Assembly: GCF_964204645.1 (NCBI RefSeq)
Contig: NC_134033.1
Coordinates: forward strand, 5,366,231 to 5,430,230
From: Tubulanus polymorphus
Taxonomy: Eukaryota > Nemertea > Palaeonemertea > Tubulaniformes > Tubulanidae
DNA: 64,000 nucleotides
Direction: 5' to 3'
Positions 59,101 to 63,075 of the stretch are shown here, piece after piece. The notes beneath the pieces are model-generated. The model made no database searches and was not told the DNA's origin. It saw only the letters and a list, made by a program, of their open reading frames with translations. The translations under genes were made by a program, and so were the position numbers. Numbering within the stretch: position 1 is the stretch's first letter; every line of letters begins with the position of its first letter.

Positions 59101-59199
59101 CAGTCTCTCATTAGTGAACATTTCAAATAACCTACCGATATCCGGTAATTCGTAAGCCACTGATTTCAATCCGGCCGGGTTCATTAACATCCATTCCAT
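22786..59199 (-). CDS. tim: TIMELESS-family protein, 20 coding exons (gene span)
   Basis: Exon-intron gene on the minus strand. Twenty exons join in phase from ATG 59199 to TAA 22786-22788, about 913 residues. Family blocks in order: N-terminal MEWML; the DEDVTTRSARVQLGL armadillo-like start (22-74); ENMTRPVN (about 75); QLLNVIYKHQ (about 209-218), which matches the conserved QLIALMYKDQ-like block; a Ser-rich and Asp-rich segment (219-354); YFLWTLMFFSKFA (about 400); LVVAKTG; DCLLTMMHHVAGD (about 594-606), matching the HCIVKMLHRLAHD-like block of human TIMELESS; EWLQNTLLEACY; IPLLPYT...FPRIPHAFTANQL near the end. In flies TIM partners PERIOD and is light-degraded; the paralogue TIMEOUT acts at replication forks. 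Short length, lack of a long basic middle and the first residues favour the circadian TIM type. Family assignment is firm, subtype is inference. Confidence 0.92.
22985..23460. repeat. Tandem array in timeless intron 19
   Basis: Six to seven degenerate units with 'ggattcaaacctgatgacat', 'agactctgtc' and 'cctagtagacacaccctc'. A segment of about 135 bp is repeated twice nearly perfectly (about 23084-23218 and 23235-23372). It fills the space between exons 19 and 20. Confidence 0.85.
23507..23704 (-). CDS. tim: timeless exon 19
   Basis: Acceptor CCTTTCGCAG, donor GTAAGT. Encodes FGRCIPLLPYTDAQENVLSN and EFPRIPHAFTANQLYEKA, the conserved C-terminal block. Ends in phase 1. The intron before it is 8.8 kb and carries a nested GPCR. 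Confidence 0.93.
23805..24260. repeat. Repeat fragment, retroelement tail and (AAT)n
   Basis: 23870-23990 matches the 16.7-kb repeat. It is followed by 'gtaatttatttcatcatc', a 'ggctgtacaatcact' segment also seen at 15570, and an AAT/AAC-rich microsatellite at about 24160-24260; together they look like a minus-strand LINE 3' end. Confidence 0.55.
25188..26395 (-). mobile_element. 5'-truncated LINE with RT, minus strand
   Basis: Starts in the middle of the RT at NY..ISLLPTISKILEK, then LDLSKAFDSLN (motif A) and GVPQGSVLGPLLF (motif B) in 25887-26387. The YADD motif is lost in frameshifts. The C-terminal part (LQKKAIRAL, KYRILKFEDM, YNTRS) is at 25188-25511. CR1/Jockey-type. It begins about 8 bp beyond the stop of the ORF at 26403-26660, as if inserted there. 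Confidence 0.88.
26403..26660 (-). CDS. Small unrecognised ORF, 85 aa
   Basis: ATG to TAG on the minus strand, 85 residues, Lys-rich: MESKKIDSEF, then LTELTLHKKYLITNIETITN, RYGNKLVIHLEYEG and FRTYLPDF. The pattern (hydrophobic strand, T-x-RYG, strand, YLP) recalls short proteins of unknown function that I believe recur in invertebrate genomes near mobile or virus-derived DNA; this is memory-based and unverified. Surroundings are very AT-rich. It is not part of the LINE or of timeless. Confidence 0.45.
   Translation of the reverse strand: MESKKIDSEFLNRIKDTTSVKSVDYKFKKLTELTLHKKYLITNIETITNRYGNKLVIHLEYEGLKGNKYKFRTYLPDFIDYQVKI
26923..27071. mobile_element. 149-bp MITE, copy 2
   Basis: Perfect 28-bp terminal inverted repeats starting AGTAATTGTATAAGTG at both ends, with further imperfect pairing inward. 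Same length and core ('cgagcgtgcgagaattta') as copy 1 at 7854-8002. Lies in timeless intron 18. Confidence 0.88.
27120..28075 (-). mobile_element. LINE RT remnant, minus strand
   Basis: Fragments in several frames: GTFLDLSKAF (motif A) near 27740-27770, DILFADDTN (FADD active-site box) near 27490-27520, and INFIGLTIHKNFNWTPHI near 27210-27300. Frame breaks and deletions make it dead. Same broad CR1/Jockey group as the neighbour, different lineage. Confidence 0.82.
28591..29541 (-). CDS. Class A (rhodopsin-like) GPCR, intronless, nested in timeless intron
   Basis: 316 residues, single exon, same strand as timeless. Short N terminus with N-glycosylation sites (NST, NKS). Seven hydrophobic segments at about 29-54, 64-90, 105-135, 150-172, 192-221, 240-262 and 278-298. 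Hallmarks: GN in TM1 (46-47), LSLSD in TM2 (Asp 75), Cys 109 at the top of TM3 pairing with Cys 185, ERM (133-135) instead of DRY, CSLP in TM6 (Pro 258), and NFYIY (290-294) instead of NPxxY. The C-tail is short with basic residues and Cys. The pattern fits invertebrate peptide receptors (FMRFamide-receptor-like); the ligand is unknown. It would signal through G proteins at the plasma membrane. Confidence 0.92.
   Translation of the reverse strand: MNSTQMQIGRTYHSYFLIMALENKSGRHRIVSLVILPIVFLFGAFGNLATFLIMISRRFRSLPYANYLIVLSLSDSLYCIVLTLMPLLQFVLLHVNFGPIIIMNSLISCQIYEFAAVFAACNSSWLIVVISLERMAVVLFPFTARLICTPRFARIAVLIITVVNALVIFLTPALSIHFSDPWFGCYYKLIDQLRLFTVIVIHANLLPLALIIISNSVIIIQLFRGSKIVSSDQKTSKSKRTTIMLVTVSVAFAMCSLPSTTTTFLPISEERREHIFDICVQIEMCNFAVNFYIYLLLGQEIREYFCTKIRCRNSVK
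30330..31838 (-). mobile_element. LINE endonuclease plus linker remnant, minus strand
   Basis: Apurinic-type endonuclease motifs in order: LNVIQYNIHSVYDKLDDLKI (Asn motif) and LCETFI (catalytic Glu) in 31400-31795, then SDHYPCFFS (catalytic Asp-His) in 30775-31071. The linker (YYAKQIESFKCDSRKLWNIL) is at 30363-30710. Frames are broken by indels and no RT follows directly. Confidence 0.85.
32110..32520. repeat. Second copy of the 16.7-kb dispersed repeat
   Basis: Contains 'agctacaattttgcaattg' twice, 'caatgccccctggtggcc' and the right end 'gacggacagcggacgaaaag' with 'agcccgctgggac'. It abuts timeless exon 18. Confidence 0.8.
32552..32611 (-). CDS. tim: timeless exon 18
   Basis: Acceptor TTTCTAG, donor GTAAGT. 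Encodes RLTRNSPQEEPVTLYYT; in TIM proteins a 'PxPxxYYT' stretch precedes the IPLxP block. Ends in phase 1. Confidence 0.85.
33115..33268 (-). CDS. tim: timeless exon 17
   Basis: Acceptor TTGCAG, donor GTAAGT. Encodes DINDYISFCVQKLHKEKRS and VEWLQNTLLEACYIKL, matching 'LLWLQNxLxxA'. Ends in phase 1. Confidence 0.9.
33345..33700. repeat. 77-bp satellite, 4-5 copies
   Basis: Units with 'ggatccaccaggtgtcgcta' and 'gcagtagaacatcaactact' at 77-bp spacing. Related arrays in inverse orientation lie at 38880-39130 and 56825-57285. All three are in timeless introns. Confidence 0.85.
33811..33873 (-). CDS. tim: timeless exon 16
   Basis: Acceptor CGTAG, donor GTACGTTC. Encodes VLARLTELGLVHFSDELTHS-M, matching 'HHLVQMGLADSxxD'. 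Phase 0. Confidence 0.88.
34200..34398 (-). mobile_element. tRNA-derived SINE, minus strand
   Basis: Minus strand starts GTGGGCGAGTGGCTAGGGCG (box A-like) and has GGTTCGAACCC (box B) about 40 nt later, then a body with 'cccaggagtaaatgggtacc' and 'gatgttacttctcc'. The same body is in the copy at 39692-39988. Confidence 0.82.
34442..34586 (-). CDS. tim: timeless exon 15
   Basis: Acceptor TTTCCAG, donor GTAAGT. Encodes SDWTLEETEKLSMYYLRYMD and KTHKTKNA, matching the SANT-like 'W(S/T)xEEE...LY' helix of the family. Phase 0. Confidence 0.9.
34654..34940. mobile_element. piggyBac-like MITE, complete copy
   Basis: 287 bp with inverted ends CCCTTTCAGTGC and GCACTGAAAGGG, flanked on both sides by TTAA (34650-34653 and 34941-34944), the piggyBac target signature. 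Inside are palindromes such as 'acaccgcggcgcggtgta'. No transposase. Other copies: 8860-9055, 20675-20895, 44390-44511, and a left end at 41113. Confidence 0.88.
34985..35097. mobile_element. Palindromic element, GGATCCAGTTCCACAGTT family
   Basis: Ends 'ggatccagttccacagttgt' and 'acaactgtgcaaccgggccc' are inverted repeats about 110 bp apart. Related copies at 44788-44890, 44890-45000, 63592-63710. Confidence 0.7.
35212..35291 (-). CDS. tim: timeless exon 14
   Basis: Acceptor CTTCAG, donor GTAAAAG. Encodes NYDDLIDYTFSKFLVVAKTG-FDEAIH. Ends in phase 2. Confidence 0.88.
35605..35812. repeat. Tandem repeat, about 60-bp unit, 4 copies
   Basis: 'ctaccgagttccctgattgt' then 'gaaatatttacagcagtctc' repeats four times with few changes, just downstream of timeless exon 13. 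Confidence 0.88.
35853..36051 (-). CDS. tim: timeless exon 13
   Basis: Acceptor TTCATAG, donor GTACGTG. Encodes NTDFLNDCLLTMMHHVAGDC and LQIPIIETFTAICDE, the strongest family signature (family: N-x-C-I-x-x-M-x-HR/HH...LFQ...F). Phase 0. Confidence 0.93.
36608..36745. mobile_element. Palindromic MITE, GGGGCCAGTTGCA family
   Basis: Ends 'ggggccagttgcagagtcgt' and 'ttatgcaaccgacccc' are inverted repeats. The centre matches 18950-19085. Ends just before timeless exon 12. Confidence 0.78.
36792..37011 (-). CDS. tim: timeless exon 12
   Basis: Acceptor CGACAG, donor GTAAGT. Encodes ASYDIRMLYVLLIRLHKN and IMTNHRLLLMMENVV, the 'TNHxLLxxLE' block. Ends in phase 2. Confidence 0.9.
37430..37885. repeat. 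33-bp minisatellite, about 14 copies, open in frame with timeless exon 11
   Basis: Two 33-bp types alternate (66-bp higher order). On the minus strand, in the frame of exon 11, every unit reads as 11 residues of the type YTPS(E/D)NL(I/L)S(V/M)P with no stop. It starts about 25 bp beyond the exon 11 donor. Confidence 0.93.
37911..38017 (-). CDS. tim: timeless exon 11
   Basis: Acceptor TTTCAG, donor GTACGAG. Encodes LHNVLMAMYELLAVLDTFMM, matching 'MHLALKAYQELLATVNEM'. Ends in phase 1. Reading through the donor stays open for about 220 codons because of the minisatellite at 37430-37885. Confidence 0.9.
38144..38260 (-). CDS. tim: timeless exon 10
   Basis: Acceptor TTCGTAG, donor GTAAGT. Encodes IFSYLTYLAVDYSERYLVSL and ESAARVYWK. 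Ends in phase 2. Confidence 0.9.
38880..39130. repeat. 73-77 bp satellite family, 3 copies, inverse orientation
   Basis: Units with 'gcacactattgacacctg', 'cctactgcacattagtgac' and 'ggtggatc', reverse complement of the 33.3-kb array. Adjacent to timeless exon 9. Confidence 0.78.
39182..39312 (-). CDS. tim: timeless exon 9
   Basis: Acceptor ATTCAG, donor GTAAGTG. Encodes YEQAESYFLWTLMFFSKFAV, matching the 'TYYMWALAFFMAF' block. Ends in phase 2. Confidence 0.9.
39692..39988 (+). mobile_element. tRNA-derived SINE, plus strand
   Basis: Head 'gtggagtgggcgaatgataa' with box B 'gggtttgaacctcg', body 'cgcccaggagtgagtgggta', 'ggatgttacttctccgc', and a 3' part ending 'gggtgctatagaaact'. Longer 3' end than the 34.2-kb copy. 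Confidence 0.82.
40117..40186 (-). CDS. tim: timeless exon 8
   Basis: Acceptor after a long T tract, donor GTATGT. Encodes DLLCIFTVQFLKHGFAQLVN-NLQ, matching the LxxFxxxFLxxxxxxL helix that follows the acidic loop in the family. Phase 0. Confidence 0.88.
40380..40690. repeat. ATA/ATC-rich microsatellite region
   Basis: Impure runs of 'ataataat', 'atcatc' and 'attatc' over about 300 bp. An apparent minus-strand ORF here is only a poly-Tyr reading of the repeat. Confidence 0.8.
41113..41760. other. Intron sequence with a piggyBac-like MITE left end
   Basis: TTAA then CCCTTTCAGTACACTACC at 41113 onward resembles the MITE left terminus. 41490-41740 is GC-rich and open in two frames but has no support as an exon. 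Confidence 0.4.
42050..43190. repeat. Degenerate tandem array, ~100-120 bp units
   Basis: About ten degraded units containing 'agaaaaccc', 'ttattcccttgattatcatc' and 'agggttttt(c/t)gct'. A different repeat block at 42350-42600 (also at 47480-47830) is embedded. Confidence 0.65.
43290..43510. repeat. Dispersed repeat, inverted mate at 46490-46720
   Basis: 'ggccaaaaggacatgatttt' and 'catatgaaagcctattta' recur in reverse complement near 46560-46620. Both are in timeless introns. Confidence 0.7.
43578..43705. repeat. Long hairpin (inverted repeat)
   Basis: Arms 'aagtaacgagacgagtagta' and its complement near 43672-43705, continuing through 'ggttaactgtttatt' / 'aataaacagttaacc', leave a loop of only about 25-30 bp. 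Confidence 0.85.
43927..44336 (-). CDS. tim: timeless exon 7 (Ser-rich and acidic segment)
   Basis: Longest exon, 136 codons plus 2 nt. After NDHLFTAK it is low complexity: Gly/Arg, a Lys cluster (GKKKSPLDY), Ser-rich ICSDSGLSMKS, then a run of about 19 mostly Asp residues (about 300-318). Likely disordered and a phosphorylation target. Acceptor TTTTTCAG, donor GTAGGT. Confidence 0.9.
44390..44511. mobile_element. piggyBac-like MITE, right-end fragment
   Basis: Matches the right part of 34654-34940 ('ggtgctgccatctttcaaca' to 'gcacggaaaggg') and is followed by TTAA. The left half is missing. Confidence 0.72.
44545..44659 (-). CDS. tim: timeless exon 6
   Basis: Acceptor TTGCAG, donor GTATCT. 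Encodes GLGNELLMLLHS and VVAIAQLLNVIYKHQ, one of the most conserved TIMELESS blocks. Phase 0. Confidence 0.92.
44788..45000. mobile_element. Two adjacent palindromic GGATCCAGTT elements
   Basis: Two tandem copies of about 100 bp, each with 'cagttccacagttct' at the left, 'ttgaaaatgaa' in the middle and 'tgtggaac' at the right. Confidence 0.75.
45311..45441 (-). CDS. tim: timeless exon 5
   Basis: Acceptor CCGCAG, donor GTATGT. Encodes DDEALDLTVLSLHLLANLLK-VP, matching the ...LLRNxLHVP helix. Ends in phase 2. Confidence 0.9.
45530..45955. repeat. Purine-rich minisatellite
   Basis: About 420 bp almost only A and G on the plus strand, with repeating 'gctaagaaggggcag' and 'agggaaag' units. Long open frames on both strands follow from composition. 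Confidence 0.88.
46790..47215 (+). mobile_element. LINE 3' end with (TTA)n tail
   Basis: Broken frames read APIQRVQNIAARLISRGREY, then PNLKRLH and later SVPFGTRVNSCARV, the standard C-terminal region after RT in CR1-like LINEs. It ends in a TTA microsatellite (about 47143-47175). Confidence 0.72.
47480..47830. repeat. Dispersed repeat, mate of 42350-42600
   Basis: Shares 'aagtatttcatgggt', 'ggtgattttcaagggaaat' and 'aatttcccaaatattt' with the earlier block, in the same orientation. Confidence 0.7.
47835..49630. other. Timeless intron 4 sequence, no gene
   Basis: Includes short 'cctgagaggcat' repeats at about 48303-48360 and a moderately GC-rich part at 49190-49560 that is open on both strands without exon signals. 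Confidence 0.5.
49635..49965. repeat. Tandem array, ~50-bp unit, 6-7 copies
   Basis: 'cccagttccacagttgtgtg' then 'gtttaatttgactctggat' repeated. A shorter array of the same unit lies at 52715-52880. Related to one end of the GGATCCAGTT palindromic elements. Confidence 0.85.
50932..51118 (-). CDS. tim: timeless exon 4
   Basis: Acceptor TTTTCAG, donor GTTCGT (weak). Starts LLENMTRPVNVLL, the counterpart of the family's LVNLTxP block, and ends EILQTVTGE. 62 codons, phase 0. Confidence 0.9.
51286..52291. mobile_element. ~1-kb Tc1/mariner-like non-autonomous element
   Basis: Ends 'tacagtaggctcctcctaaa' and 'tttaggggtagtttactgta' are inverted repeats, starting and finishing with TA. No transposase frame. 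A left-end-like sequence also lies at 50588. A second element (about 51697-52120, ends 'ggagacaactagttg' / 'caactagttgtctcc') is nested inside. Confidence 0.65.
52619..52680 (-). CDS. tim: timeless exon 3
   Basis: Acceptor TTGCAG, donor GTAAGTG. Encodes QILPLILSVKDDPAMLQASI, equivalent to the 'DLIPLLxxxxDDxxxxxxSI' helix pair. Ends in phase 2. Confidence 0.88.
52715..52882. repeat. Tandem array, ~50-bp unit, 3-4 copies
   Basis: Same unit as 49635-49965 ('ttccac(t/a)gttgtgtggg', 'tttaatttga'), located just right of timeless exon 3. Confidence 0.82.
53009..53103 (-). CDS. tim: timeless exon 2
   Basis: Acceptor TTCGCAG, donor GTAAGTC. Encodes LLETLLKLLQDEDVTTRSAR and on to KVVQL; the Asp-Glu-Asp and Arg residues match the 'YEDQTLR' region of the family. 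Ends in phase 0. Intron 1 before it is about 6 kb. Confidence 0.88.
53464..53562. repeat. Partial copy of the element nested at 51.7-52.1 kb
   Basis: 'gatgccctcaagaatatttg' and 'ataacacatctcagt' match 51966-52070. Confidence 0.75.
53615..53860. repeat. Tandem repeat related to pogo-like ends
   Basis: Three units of about 75 bp with 'tatatagaactatcagtt', 'aacagattttc(t/g)g' and 'ctgaagtt'. Similar to the right end of 19143-19335. Confidence 0.7.
54905..55045. repeat. Short tandem repeat (gataaaacaatgcc)
   Basis: About eight imperfect units of 15-20 bp in timeless intron 1, followed by a (CAG)6 run near 55087. Confidence 0.8.
55735..55928. repeat. GA-rich polypurine tract
   Basis: About 190 bp with almost only G and A on the plus strand ('gagaggggaggggga' type). 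Candidate triplex-forming DNA in timeless intron 1. Long open frames here are compositional. Confidence 0.9.
56825..57285. repeat. 73-bp satellite, 6 copies
   Basis: 'acctggtggatcctcaccac' recurs at exact 73-bp steps (56906, 56979, 57052, 57125, 57198). Related arrays lie at 33.3 and 38.9 kb. Confidence 0.93.
57769..58535. repeat. 34-bp satellite, ~14 copies, split by a LINE end
   Basis: Units like 'ctcctcaagccacccgtatc' plus 'caccctgactat'. The array stops at about 58225, is interrupted by a LINE 3' fragment, and resumes at about 58487 ('tatccgccctgctcatta'). Confidence 0.9.
58226..58487 (+). mobile_element. LINE 3' fragment inserted in the satellite
   Basis: Reads TPTLWNVLPQEIRESLTVSC then FKSRLKTFYFRNLYN and stop, the universal last ~40 residues of CR1/L2-like LINEs, then a 3' UTR with 'gcgctttataagtaaataa' and an (ATT)n tail. 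Extreme 5' truncation. Confidence 0.88.
58613..58710 (-). mobile_element. LINE 3' tail, minus strand
   Basis: 'ataataatgataataat' then 'tatagcgctaaatc' and 'caaagcgctttaca' match, in reverse, the 3' UTR and tail of the LINE at 58226-58487. Confidence 0.6.
59136..59199 (-). CDS. tim: timeless exon 1 (start)
   Basis: ATG then MEWMLMNPAGLKSVAYELPD-I, ending in phase 1 before donor GTAGGT. The start resembles the MDWLL-type N terminus of insect TIM. The leftover G joins AA of exon 2 to give Glu. A TA-rich box lies 38-52 bp upstream. Confidence 0.78.
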
Positions 59200-59236
59200 G
59201 GCGAACGATCGAATGCGTCCTCAGCCCGGCTGAAGA

Positions 59237-59251
59237 ATATATATATATATA
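59237..59251 (-). promoter_or_regulatory. TA-rich box upstream of timeless
   Basis: (AT)n run 38-52 bp before the timeless ATG on the minus strand, a possible TATA-like element. It could also be a plain microsatellite. No CACGTG E-box is in the proximal 300 bp; the nearest upstream is at about 62073. Confidence 0.3.
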
Positions 59252-59259
59252 AGTGCGCG

Positions 59260-60900
59260 TGGTAGAACTCCAAGTAATATCTCAACACGAATTCAACTGA
59301 AAATATGAATGGGAAATCATTAATATTCAATTCAATTCAATTCCATTTTTATTTGCTGAGAATCTGTAATCAGCTATCTTACTAGGCCTAGTACAACACA
59401 ACGGTAAATCGGTTCTTGAAAGCGAAATTAATTCAGATTAATCGATGCGGTTTTTCCGAGCGAAAGCTGGGTTAGTGCCGTACGGCAACGAAGCAAAGAC
59501 ATCAAAGCGGATAAAAATAGGCCTTAAAGCTTCAATGGATCCGTCGATTGATGATGATGATGATGATGATGATGAATTCAATTTTTGATAATAATCATTA
59601 GCCTAATAATCGTTGATAATCTATTCATCGATGAACACGCGTTTCTAAGTTAGGATTTCATTCACCAAGAACCGTAGCGTCTGATGTACCGCAGACACGA
59701 CTAAGACACGAACGACATTTTCTCGATACTTTTCAATCACTGTGACTTTAAACCACCAGTAATTCAGTTTCGCTAAACTGATTGTGAACAATGAACTATC
59801 ATTACAAACCTCACACATTCAGTTTTCTTTATAAGTAATGCATTCGGATACCCGACTTATCACGTCGAATTTCGACTTAATTACTCAAAATTGTGAACAA
59901 AATCAGACAGGTGATATTTTGCCGATGCGGCATTATTCCTGTAAATGCTATTTTGCCAATGGCGCGTTCTGATTGGCTTATTGACGCCGCGTATGTGCAC
60001 TGAGGTACGCGACTTAGAAAATTCAAGGAAAGTGTGGAGAACGGAGTTAGAGGAAATAGAACGGATCGAGCGAGACTCGAACCCGGGCCAGTAAATTACT
60101 AGCGCAGCGTCGTACCACTAGACCACCGAGCTCGCTGACAGCCGGTCGAATGTTTTAACTATCTATAGTACTTCAACTTACCCTAATCCTATCCCTAGGG
60201 GTAAAAACGGAACCCGCTGGACCCTCTTCTCTCCCTCACGACACTAACCCTATTGAAACCCTAACCCAAAACCCAATAAATTGATTTTATTGTTACTTTA
60301 TTTTATTAGTTAATACTATATAATGTACGGTAAAATAGTGGAAGTAAATACTTTGCCGTATACCGTTAAATATCCACTTCGTATTATATATAGCCATTGG
60401 CAAAATAGCATAATTCTAAAATAATGCCGCATTGGCAAAATATCCACTTCCAAAAAATCATCTCGTGCGTCACCTTTTTTACTCTTAGAAGAGGGGATTC
60501 CGTAGGTTAGTCATTGTCATTGATAACGGTTTTGTGCATTCCATTCACTTAAACGTCATACGACAATTCCATCAATTAAGAGTCCTGCTCCCTGTATCAC
60601 AGACAGACAGACAGCGATTGATGACAGTGTTGTGCAATTTTTCAATCAAAAATCCAATTCATTCAATTCAATATGATATTAACCTGACGATGATCTCTAG
60701 GGTGAGATGGAAACGTCGTGTCTTATATATATTTTAGATTGAATAAATAAATTCTTGTTTTTAAATACTTTTAATCTGTAGATAGTGGGTTTTTATCTTA
60801 TTATCCGTTCACCACGTTTGAGTGTGGTAATCGTTCAATATGATATTGATTGATAAACAGTAGCGAGTAGGCCTAGGTGGAGTCAGCAAAGCATCCCTCC
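59260..60900. other. Upstream region of timeless, no gene
   Basis: Contains (AATTC)n at 59325-59345, (GAT)9 at about 59551-59575, 'ttgccaatg' repeats and a CTGACGA...GAAAC motif at 60684-60714. No exon recognised. Confidence 0.5.
60062..60136 (-). pseudogene. tRNA-like remnant
   Basis: Minus strand reads GCTCGGTGGTCTAGTGGTAC (D-arm like, box A) and CCCGGGTTCGAGTC (T-arm, box B). The anticodon stem GCTAG/CTGGC pairs, but position 33 is A instead of T and the acceptor stem pairs only out of register. More likely a tRNA pseudogene or SINE head than a working tRNA. Confidence 0.5.
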
Positions 60901-60908
60901 CTCTGCTG

Positions 60909-61321
60909 GATCCGCCCACAGGGGCTCGTATCAGAGTTGTAAGTAGGAAACGATAATCTGTTAATCCAATGTCTATAGTATATATAAAATAACAAGGGGG
61001 CTACGACGCTCACAAACTACTCAACTTCAGTCGCTTACTATTTCGCTATACACTTATGGGGTAAAAGTGCAGATCCGCACCTCTCGTGATTGACACAATC
61101 TGCTGAATGACAGAATCCAGGCTAAAATTTTTCTACTCTCTCTCTAGTGAAGATATCTTAAAATTAGCCAATGGCAATGTACTGAATTACTGATGACATT
61201 TTGAATCTGAAACAATGATAATTGATTGAACCGTTTTTACGCGCGCGGATATCTGCACTTTTACCCGTTATCGTTTTTACATTACCTACAACTCTGATAC
61301 GAGCCCCTGTGGATCCGCCCC
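60909..61321. mobile_element. hAT-like MITE with CAGGGGCTCGTAT ends
   Basis: Left end 'caggggctcgtatcagagtt' and right end 'aactctgatacgagcccctg' are inverted repeats, with 'ggatccgccc' on both sides. An inner inverted pair ('gggtaaaagtgcagat' / 'atctgcacttttaccc') is also present. Single ends of this family occur near 2390 and 62403. Confidence 0.7.
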
Positions 61322-62064
61322 CTGATCTTAACTAGCAAAGACTAAAGAGTAGGAAAAATTCGACGTACCTTTCAAACTACGATCAATCACTTGAAACGAT
61401 GCCGAATAGATGCGTAATTCATTGTCCAATGAACCAATCTCGGAGAGAGCTGTCAAAATATATAAGACTAAAAACACGTAACGGGACTAGGAATAGCGGC
61501 AGGACTTCTCATGTTCCAGGCTGAATTAAATTCAAAGCGTCTTTATTGCACTGAAATTGGGATCCAAGCAAGTGTAGTTGGAGAAAATGAAGAAAAATCA
61601 TCTCTAGTTTACGCAAATAATGTCGTTATTTTCACAAAAAGTGAAGAAATTGCCCGCGCAAAAAGTAATCGGTAACTTGCGTTTCCATGTCCGAATCCGC
61701 GATTTAGGCTCATACAAAACAGCAACTATCAACCTCTCACCTGAAATATCCATTTCACGATTTAAACGAAGAAAAGATCTTACGATGCGACAAACTTTTT
61801 CAATAGTAAACTGAGCGAAGCTAAATATGCAATATGGGACTGAATCATGGTAAAGAATCGAATGATTTGGCATGGCTTTGAAATTAAACCCTAGTCGACG
61901 TTTCGGCCCAAACAACGGAATAAGATTTGAGATAAAATTTTAGAGAGACTCTTTTATGCGTTAGAAAAGCCCCGTGATCTTCTTTTCGATTGCTCTACTT
62001 TTCTATCGCGGGCAATTACCAGGGTAGACTGGTTGCCTCAAGATAGCGACCGGTAACCAGTTGA

Positions 62065-62240
62065 TTACCAGGGTCACGTGATATACAAAATGGCGGACGG
62101 CTTCGAACTTGAATTTTGATTTTCTAAGCCGAATTTTGTGAGCGAATTATTCCGTAATTTAGGCATCTAACGCCGTTGAGTAATCGTCGCCTGTTAGAAG
62201 AGACGCCCGTGAATAAAAAGCGCATTCATTTTGTTCGATA
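62065..62240 (+). promoter_or_regulatory. Possible promoter and first exon facing right
   Basis: CACGTG (about 62073) followed by 'aaaatggcggacgg', a YY1-like AAnATGGCGG motif often found at transcription starts, then a less AT-rich stretch ending at a strong donor (AA/GTAAGTG, about 62240). The ATG there gives only nine codons, so this would be a mostly untranslated first exon. Confidence 0.3.
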
Positions 62241-62661
62241 AGTAAGTGTTCTCGGCGTGTAAACCTCTCGTGAAAATCTCTCAAAATAGACTAGAACGGC
62301 ATTCGCGCTATTTACCACCGGGAAACGATTAAATCATTGTTGCCGTTCGGGGGAAACGTCGGTTTACTTAGTAAGTTAGTCGATAAAGTGATCGGAATCA
62401 CACAGGGGCTCGTATTTGAAGTTTGGGGAGAACTGTTGCTTAGATCATCCAATATCCAAGACTAAGGTACTAAAATTAAGAAAACCGAAAGGGTGTAAAC
62501 TCACAGACACTTCGTCGATTTGAATTCGCTATTACTCCTAAAATATCCAAAGGATTTAGATAAAATCTGTTTTGAATTGTTCAAAACATCCTATATTTTC
62601 TAAATATGTCTTACTGAAGGCCATTTGATAACGTTTCCACTCTAAATGCGCCGGAGCGGTC

Positions 62662-63075
62662 CTCCTTATTACCGAGATGACGTATTTTACCGAGATCAAC
62701 CGAGATGACATGAAATATAACATATTTATTTATTCCTTATCGATTTTAACACTTGAAATCATATTATATCAGTAATAAATGCCTGCTGGAGTCATATTTT
62801 ACATATTTTGTCGGATATTTTTGTAGTAGAAAAATAACTTTTAACTTTACCGAGATGAGATCGTCGATCAATCAAATGCCATGAAATTCTATTGCTAACC
62901 GAGATTACATATTTGAAGTCAAAATTTTTTTCACAAAATATCCGGAAAAATATGACTTAAGAAGGTATTTATTACTGATATAACATCGTTTCAAGTGTTA
63001 AAATCGATAAGGAATAAATAAATATGCTATATTTCATGTCATCTCGGTAAATTACGTCATTTCGGTAATAAGGAG
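62662..63075. mobile_element. 414-bp fold-back element
   Basis: Ends CTCCTTATTACCGAGATGAC and its near-perfect complement. Inverted arms of about 180 bp cover most of the element ('ccttatcgattttaacactt', 'cagtaataaatacc'), with a short centre. No coding content. Confidence 0.88.

Noticed and set aside
60062-60136. Functional tRNA gene
   Set aside because: Position 33 is not T, the acceptor stem pairs only out of register and the T stem has a mismatch; kept only as a tRNA-like remnant.
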